From a virus: 26,330 nt of DNA. The position numbers and the translations under genes were made by a program. Positions within the stretch are counted from its first letter, which is position 1; each line of letters opens with the position of its first letter. Of the stretch, positions 22,702 to 26,330 are shown piece by piece. The DNA lies in IMG/VR virus record IMGVR_UViG_3300013093_001711, positions 1-26,330 of that record. One strand, written 5' to 3'. The notes under the pieces were generated by a model. That model was not told the origin of the DNA. It did no database searches and saw only the letters and a list, made by a program, of their open reading frames with translations.

Positions 22702-22928
22702 TTGAAATATGCGAAGTAAATTAGTCCAGCGATGATCATAAAGATCTGTGGAAGGAAGTTAGTGATTAGGCTTTTTTCATTCCATTTATAGCCTACATAT
22801 ACCCAGCCACAGGCGCCAATGATTTGTAATATGCTGTTCCAAGGAGTGATACCTAAGATATGTAAAGGCATGGCACATAGGATCATTGTAGCAGAAAACC
22901 ATTTGACTATGACAGTATAATCTTTCAT
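22698..22928 (-). CDS. Small membrane protein, unknown
   Basis: A 76-residue protein with three hydrophobic segments (about 7-25, 28-46 and 54-75), so an inner-membrane protein with little outside the bilayer. The ATG at 22928 (MKDYTVIVKWFS) has GGAA eight bases upstream; the open frame to 22958 runs into the terminator at 22945-22971 and cannot be the start. I associate such proteins with marine T4-like phages. It is the first gene of the operon running to 20057 and may depend on read-through of the terminator, since no promoter fits in the short space before it. Confidence 0.78.
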   Translation of the reverse strand: MKDYTVIVKWFSATMILCAMPLHILGITPWNSILQIIGACGWVYVGYKWNEKSLITNFLPQIFMIIAGLIYFAYFK

Positions 22929-22944
22929 TGAAATTCCAAAGAAT

Positions 22945-22971
22945 AAAAAAGGAGCCATAAGCTCCTTTTTT
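22945..22971 (-). terminator. Rho-independent terminator after the diiron protein gene
   Basis: AAAAAAGGAGC, a five-base loop (CATAA) and GCTCCTTTTTT: a perfect stem with T runs on both strands, so it can act in either direction. On the minus strand it ends transcripts of the 22990-23685 gene. Confidence 0.88.
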
Positions 22972-22989
22972 AAGAACTTACACTATTAA

Positions 22990-23685
22990 TTATGCAGAAT
23001 AAGCTTCGCTAATTAATTTTGCAGCTTCTGGTAATGCTGTTGTGTTCATGCAAGAAATTGCGAATAAATCCATACGCATTGTTCTAGCGATAGTTTCAAC
23101 ACGTGCTTGTGTTTCAGCATCTGTAGCTAATAATTCTAAAGCACGAGCACCAATTTTGCTGTGGAAGCCTTCGTCTCTAGCGATCTTAGCGTATGTTGTG
23201 CTGATGAATTCGTCTTGAATGCATTCAGCCATTTTGTGCCATACACGTTCTGCACGACCTTCAGCGATAAACTGATAAGCAGCAAGTGCTAATGGATCGC
23301 TTTCTGCTTCATATTTTGCTAAAAGTGCTGCACCTTTAGCTGTAGGTTTAGCTTGCTCTTGAGCGATAGCTTGTTCTACGTCTAAAGTTTTACCTGTGAT
23401 GTGTTCAATAACTTCCTTAACCATACGGAAGTGATTAGCTTCATCTTGAGCTTGTTTTGTTAGAAGTGTTAATTCTTCTGTGCTTGCTGAAGCTGGCATA
23501 CCAGCAACTTTAGCTGAGATTTCAACCATGTTCATACGTTCATTAACCATACGGCCTGTGAAGTGTTCAACTAGTTGTTCAGTTGTTGGGTTGCTATTGA
23601 AATAAGCTTCAACTTGCATTTCACTAGCTTTGAACAATGCTTCATTGTCTTGTGCTAGTTTTGCAACGAATTGTTTTGAGTTCAT
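22990..23685 (-). CDS. Ferritin-like diiron carboxylate protein
   Basis: A 231-residue four-helix protein with the diiron pattern Glu (49 or 55) - Glu82-x-x-His85 (DEANH) - Glu (142 or 146) - Glu172-x-x-His175 (DEGFH). Enzymes with this pattern use O2: oxygenases, the tRNA hydroxylase MiaE and PaaA-like proteins; a specific reaction cannot be assigned. It is not a Dps or bacterioferritin by length or motif. A strong ribosome site (AAAGGA) and a private terminator suggest high, separate expression, and by eye its codons are more uniform (many GCT, GAA, GTT) than those of neighbours. It may be an auxiliary metabolic gene. Confidence 0.82.
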   Translation of the reverse strand: MNSKQFVAKLAQDNEALFKASEMQVEAYFNSNPTTEQLVEHFTGRMVNERMNMVEISAKVAGMPASASTEELTLLTKQAQDEANHFRMVKEVIEHITGKTLDVEQAIAQEQAKPTAKGAALLAKYEAESDPLALAAYQFIAEGRAERVWHKMAECIQDEFISTTYAKIARDEGFHSKIGARALELLATDAETQARVETIARTMRMDLFAISCMNTTALPEAAKLISEAYSA

Positions 23686-23705
23686 TTTATTTTCCTTTAA
23701 TAACG

Positions 23706-24293
23706 TTATTTTATCAGGGTAACTAATATATCTGGCCAGACTTTAGCTACACTGACCTCTGCGTCGAAGTGCTCTTTAATCCACCCGGATGTAAAGTACT
23801 CCCACTTACAGTTATTTATCTTTCCGTATTCCAAAATAGCCGCGTTCTGCTTGACTATTTCAGTCAACATGGTGTTGCTGTCTTTATAATGACTATAGTT
23901 GGGATATTTGATATTAAATCCGCCTGCTTCGTGCCACCAACTGTAACAGGCCATGTCAGGACGATAGACCATCATAACCCATGAATCTCGCCACTGCTTT
24001 TTCTTACGTATACTAGTTAAATTGAACGCCCACTCATGGCTTTTAATCAGTTTAGTACCACCGGGCTCTGACCATTGGCGATCTATATAGTTACCATTGG
24101 TGATTAATATACATTCCATGCCGTGCCCAAAGTAAGCACCTTTATGCCCACTGTAGGTATTGTGTGTGTATTCACGATTGGGATTGCGATCACTGGTGTT
24201 AAATCCAGGGATAGATTCGATAGTCTGTGCTATACCACTCCAACGGCTGCCTGGAGCTCCAGTAAAGAATATGTGATTAGGTAATGTAGTCAT
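23706..24293 (-). CDS. Sulfotransferase-like P-loop protein (third type)
   Basis: A 195-residue protein with a nucleotide-binding loop GAPGSRWSG (12-20) and KSHEWA near 83-88, the latter like the conserved Lys-x-His/HE segment of sulfotransferases. A basic stretch (IRKKKQWRDSWVMMVYRPD) in the middle may bind the 3'-phosphate (Arg and Ser of the second signature). It differs from the 20057 and 21534 paralogs. It stands alone, divergent from the plus-strand gene at 24326. The ribosome site is weak. Confidence 0.72.
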   Translation of the reverse strand: MTTLPNHIFFTGAPGSRWSGIAQTIESIPGFNTSDRNPNREYTHNTYSGHKGAYFGHGMECILITNGNYIDRQWSEPGGTKLIKSHEWAFNLTSIRKKKQWRDSWVMMVYRPDMACYSWWHEAGGFNIKYPNYSHYKDSNTMLTEIVKQNAAILEYGKINNCKWEYFTSGWIKEHFDAEVSVAKVWPDILVTLIK

Positions 24294-24314
24294 ATAAGTA
24301 ATATACGTACTTAT
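24294..24314. promoter_or_regulatory. Inverted repeat between divergent genes
   Basis: ATAAGTA, seven bases, TACTTAT: a 21-base inverted repeat lying in the 32-base gap between the divergent starts at 24293 and 24326. It could be an operator shared by both genes or chance in AT-rich DNA. No good sigma70 or late box was found on either side. Confidence 0.35.
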
Positions 24315-24325
24315 TGTTATTAATC

Positions 24326-25234
24326 ATGATACATATTTTATTTGTCGGTGGTAGTTTTGGTAGTATGCTTGAATGGGGCATACGCAATTATACTGGGCAT
24401 TATAATGCTGTTGATACTGCCATGACTGAAGATGGCAGCATGCACAATTTCGATAAAATGTATCACCCATTTGATGACAGTGATTATGATGCACATGCTG
24501 TGTTAGATAAAATTGTAAATTTACCTAAAGACAGCATAATCACAGCTACCTATCCCAATGCTAAAATCAGCATACAGGAAATCATTGAATTTTTTAAACA
24601 ACCTGAGTTTGAAAAAGACACTGTCATCAATGTCACCGTGCCTAACATTGACGTAGCAGAAAAGATCTTGCTGATGAATTACCACAAATTAGTCGTTGGT
24701 TTAGGTTATGGTTTTGACTATTTTTGCTTGAAACATGAACGAAATATAATCAATTGGAATACAAATTATAAAAACTGGCGTGACATGCAGACTTGGGAAT
24801 TCCGTGAATGGATCAGTTTGTTTTATCATGAGTATGTACAAGAATGGATTGACGCCCAACAGTATTGTGATCCATCATGGGTCAAAATCAATCCCATAAA
24901 CATAGTTAGATTCTATGATGAGGTTATAGCGACCGTGATATCTTATAGTAGATTAACCTACGCAGATAATCTTGATGCTGATGTTAAAGTACAAGAATGG
25001 TGTAGCAAACAGGAAGAAATATTCCAAGAACATGAGCAGGCAAAATTGATAGTAGATAAAACTATAAGTAATGAATATATGGAATGGTTGCCGATGAATG
25101 TCATGGCAGAAGCTATCATACAAAAACGTTTACGTGATCGTGGCTACGAACTTAGGTGTTTTGATCTAAATACATTTCCTAGTAATACCAATGATTTGAG
25201 AAATCTAATAGATGCAACAGCAAGAACTCAATAA
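24326..25234 (+). CDS. Possible P-loop/sulfotransferase-like protein
   Basis: A 302-residue protein that starts MIHILFVGGSFGSMLEWGIR. I choose the ATG at 24326; a TTG at 24314 would add four residues and lies in the inverted repeat. The strand-Gly-Gly-Ser-Phe-Gly-Ser loop (8-14) followed by a helix resembles the nucleotide loop of the sulfotransferase-like neighbours, but the rest is not similar. Residues 70-125 look Rossmann-like (SIITATYPNAKISIQ, KLVVGLGYGFDYF). The C-terminal third is helical and acidic. It overlaps the methyltransferase gene by 23 bases, so the pair is probably co-translated. Confidence 0.7.
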   Translation: MIHILFVGGSFGSMLEWGIRNYTGHYNAVDTAMTEDGSMHNFDKMYHPFDDSDYDAHAVLDKIVNLPKDSIITATYPNAKISIQEIIEFFKQPEFEKDTVINVTVPNIDVAEKILLMNYHKLVVGLGYGFDYFCLKHERNIINWNTNYKNWRDMQTWEFREWISLFYHEYVQEWIDAQQYCDPSWVKINPINIVRFYDEVIATVISYSRLTYADNLDADVKVQEWCSKQEEIFQEHEQAKLIVDKTISNEYMEWLPMNVMAEAIIQKRLRDRGYELRCFDLNTFPSNTNDLRNLIDATARTQ

Positions 25235-25730
25235 TTATTTTTCCACACAATGGCATTCAAACATAGATCAATATATCTATTCTGGGTGGGCATTGGCGAA
25301 TCAAGTGGGAGATAAATCTGTGTTAGATGTTGGCTGTGGACCTAACCCATTCAAAGGTAAGATTAAAAATCTCATAGGTATCGATCCTGCGTTTGATGCT
25401 GCTGATGTCAAGACCACCATAGAAGAATATACCACTGATCAGAAGTTTGATATCGCATTTTGTTTAGGTAGTATTAACTTTGGCAGTGAAGAGGTTATTC
25501 TGCGCCAGATTGGATCTGTTGTATCACTATTAAAAGCTCAAGCAAAGATCTACTGGCGCTGCAATCCTGGTCGCCATGATCATGCCAGTGACCTGTGTCA
25601 AGCGATTGATTTCTTTCCATGGACATTCCAACATCATCTAGATTACAGTGAGAGGTTTGGATTTTCATGTGATGTGATCGCTTGGGATAGTAATAATAGA
25701 ATCTATGCTGAATGGTCCAGGACAGCTTAG
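25212..25730 (+). CDS. Class I SAM-dependent methyltransferase
   Basis: A 172-residue methyltransferase. Motif I is VLDVGCGPNPFKG (37-49), with the Gly-x-Gly loop that binds AdoMet; IGIDP (55-59) supplies the acidic residue that contacts the ribose (Asp58), and FDIAFCLGSIN is motif IV-like. The catalytic half is short, as in small-molecule or sugar methyltransferases such as those of glycan modification clusters. No DNA-methylase NPPY/DPPY motif is present, so a DNA target is unlikely. It begins inside the end of the upstream gene. Confidence 0.85.
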   Translation: MQQQELNNYFSTQWHSNIDQYIYSGWALANQVGDKSVLDVGCGPNPFKGKIKNLIGIDPAFDAADVKTTIEEYTTDQKFDIAFCLGSINFGSEEVILRQIGSVVSLLKAQAKIYWRCNPGRHDHASDLCQAIDFFPWTFQHHLDYSERFGFSCDVIAWDSNNRIYAEWSRTA

Positions 25731-25840
25731 TATTTAGTTACCAATCCAAAAAATTAAACTATACTTAATAAAATAAAATCCCTCTCCTTAAATATCTTTG
25801 TAGATGCCTTTAATCTACAAACTCATCAACAGGGAGCATT
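25731..25840 (+). promoter_or_regulatory. phoH 5' region with hairpin
   Basis: A 110-base gap. It contains a very A-rich stretch (25740-25780), with at best a weak sigma70 match (TTACCA 25738, TATACT 25760, 16-bp spacer). A perfect stem TTTGTAGAT (25797-25805) / ATCTACAAA (25813-25821) with a seven-base loop lies 19 bases before the phoH ATG and has no following T run, so it is more likely a leader element than a terminator. AGGGAG before the ATG is a strong ribosome site. Confidence 0.45.
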
Positions 25841-26330
25841 ATGTCAAAACGTAGAACTAGCAGTAGACACCTAGCAGCAGTAGAAACAAACAATACACTT
25901 AGTTTTAACCAATACGTTCAACAGAGAAAGACAGTACATCTAATACCAAAAAGCCTAAATCAAGAACAATATATCGAATTACTCACAGATGAAACCAAAC
26001 ACATAGTATTTGCTACAGGCCCTGCAGGCACTGGAAAAACCATGTTGGCCATGTTGGCTGGTATTAAAGCCTACAAAGAAGGCAGTGTACAAAAGATTAT
26101 CCTAACACGTCCAGCGGTAGGGGTGGACGATGAAAAGCACGGCTTCCTACCAGGCAATATAACTGCAAAAATGGAACCATGGACTAGACCACTCTTTGAT
26201 GTAATGCAAGAGTATTATAGTACCAAAGACATCGCCAGAATGATAGACGAAAATACCATAGAGATAGCTCCACTAGCATTCATGAGAGGTCGCACATTTA
26301 AGGGAAGTTGGGTCGTTGCAGATGAAATGC
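25841..26330 (+). CDS. phoH: PhoH-like ATPase (5' part)
   Basis: The first 163 codons of a phoH gene that runs off the right edge. Walker A is GPAGTGKT (60-67); Walker B is at the end of the window (VVADE, about 158-162). Segments ILTRPAVGVDDEKHGFLPG and FMRGRTFKGSW are typical of PhoH. The family is an ATPase often linked in bacteria with phosphate stress and RNA metabolism, and it is frequent in marine phages. The 55 residues before the Walker motif are basic at the start (MSKRRTSSRH), as in the phage forms. It starts with AGGGAG as ribosome site and begins a plus-strand block. Confidence 0.93.
   Translation, partial: MSKRRTSSRHLAAVETNNTLSFNQYVQQRKTVHLIPKSLNQEQYIELLTDETKHIVFATGPAGTGKTMLAMLAGIKAYKEGSVQKIILTRPAVGVDDEKHGFLPGNITAKMEPWTRPLFDVMQEYYSTKDIARMIDENTIEIAPLAFMRGRTFKGSWVVADEM

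Noticed and set aside
1-26330. tRNA genes, CRISPR array, integrase, insertion sequence
   Set aside because: No cloverleaf-like segment, spaced direct repeats, recombinase motif or terminal inverted repeats were seen on reading both strands; genes occupy nearly all of the window.

Overview
The window looks like part of the genome of a large T4-like tailed bacteriophage that infects a Gram-negative, probably marine, bacterium. The evidence is a tightly packed, mostly one-strand, AT-rich gene layout with start/stop overlaps; repeated NATAAATA boxes ahead of minus-strand genes, which match the T4 late-promoter consensus TATAAATA; a phage lysis cassette with both spanin types, which implies an outer membrane; a glycine-rich tail adhesin; and genes common in marine T4-like phages (phoH, an AdoMet decarboxylase, a Dps, an NMN adenylyltransferase-like protein). 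No rRNA, tRNA, CRISPR array, integrase or insertion sequence was seen.

Layout, in order of coordinates. (1) 1-3993, minus strand: an operon of six overlapping or abutting genes behind a consensus sigma70 promoter (TTGACA, 17 bp, TATAAT). They are a HAD 5'-nucleotidase-like protein, a small Ala/Gly-rich protein, two different nucleotidyltransferases, a GTRWCTA-motif protein and the start of one more gene. (2) 4028-7308, minus: AdoMet decarboxylase, a secreted DNA/RNA endonuclease, a 553-residue adhesin and a small acidic protein. (3) 7398-7844, plus: one isolated gene with its own consensus sigma70 promoter. (4) 7845-12744, minus: virion-type and accessory genes (lysine-rich 480-aa protein, Dps, NMN adenylyltransferase-like enzyme, two small beta-rich proteins, glycosyltransferase, 56-aa protein). 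(5) 12803-15975, minus: ClpA-like AAA+ unfoldase and DnaJ. (6) 16047-18930, minus: lysis cassette of endolysin, i-spanin, o-spanin, three small proteins and holin, closed by a hairpin terminator. (7) 18946-20035: two overlapping genes of unknown function. (8) 20057-22928, minus: an overlapping operon with three sulfotransferase-like proteins, a class I glutamine amidotransferase and a small membrane protein. (9) 22990-24293, minus: a diiron ferritin-like protein with its own terminator and another sulfotransferase-like gene. (10) 24326-end, plus: a P-loop-like protein, a methyltransferase and the start of phoH.

The strongest integrating signal is at protein N-termini. At least eight minus-strand genes begin with a short peptide ending in hydrophobic-x-Glu (for example MRAKEFILE, MKSTDFIKE, MKPQEFIKE, MLIKELFLE, MLLTEIYE). 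This is the form of the T4 capsid-targeting sequence that sends internal proteins and the Alt ADP-ribosyltransferase into the prohead, where the gp21 protease cuts after L/I-x-E. I infer that this phage may package a set of enzymes, including nucleotidyltransferases and an NMN adenylyltransferase-like protein, and inject them with its DNA. The chaperone, lysis, glycan-modification and polyamine genes around them fit late phage development and host remodelling.
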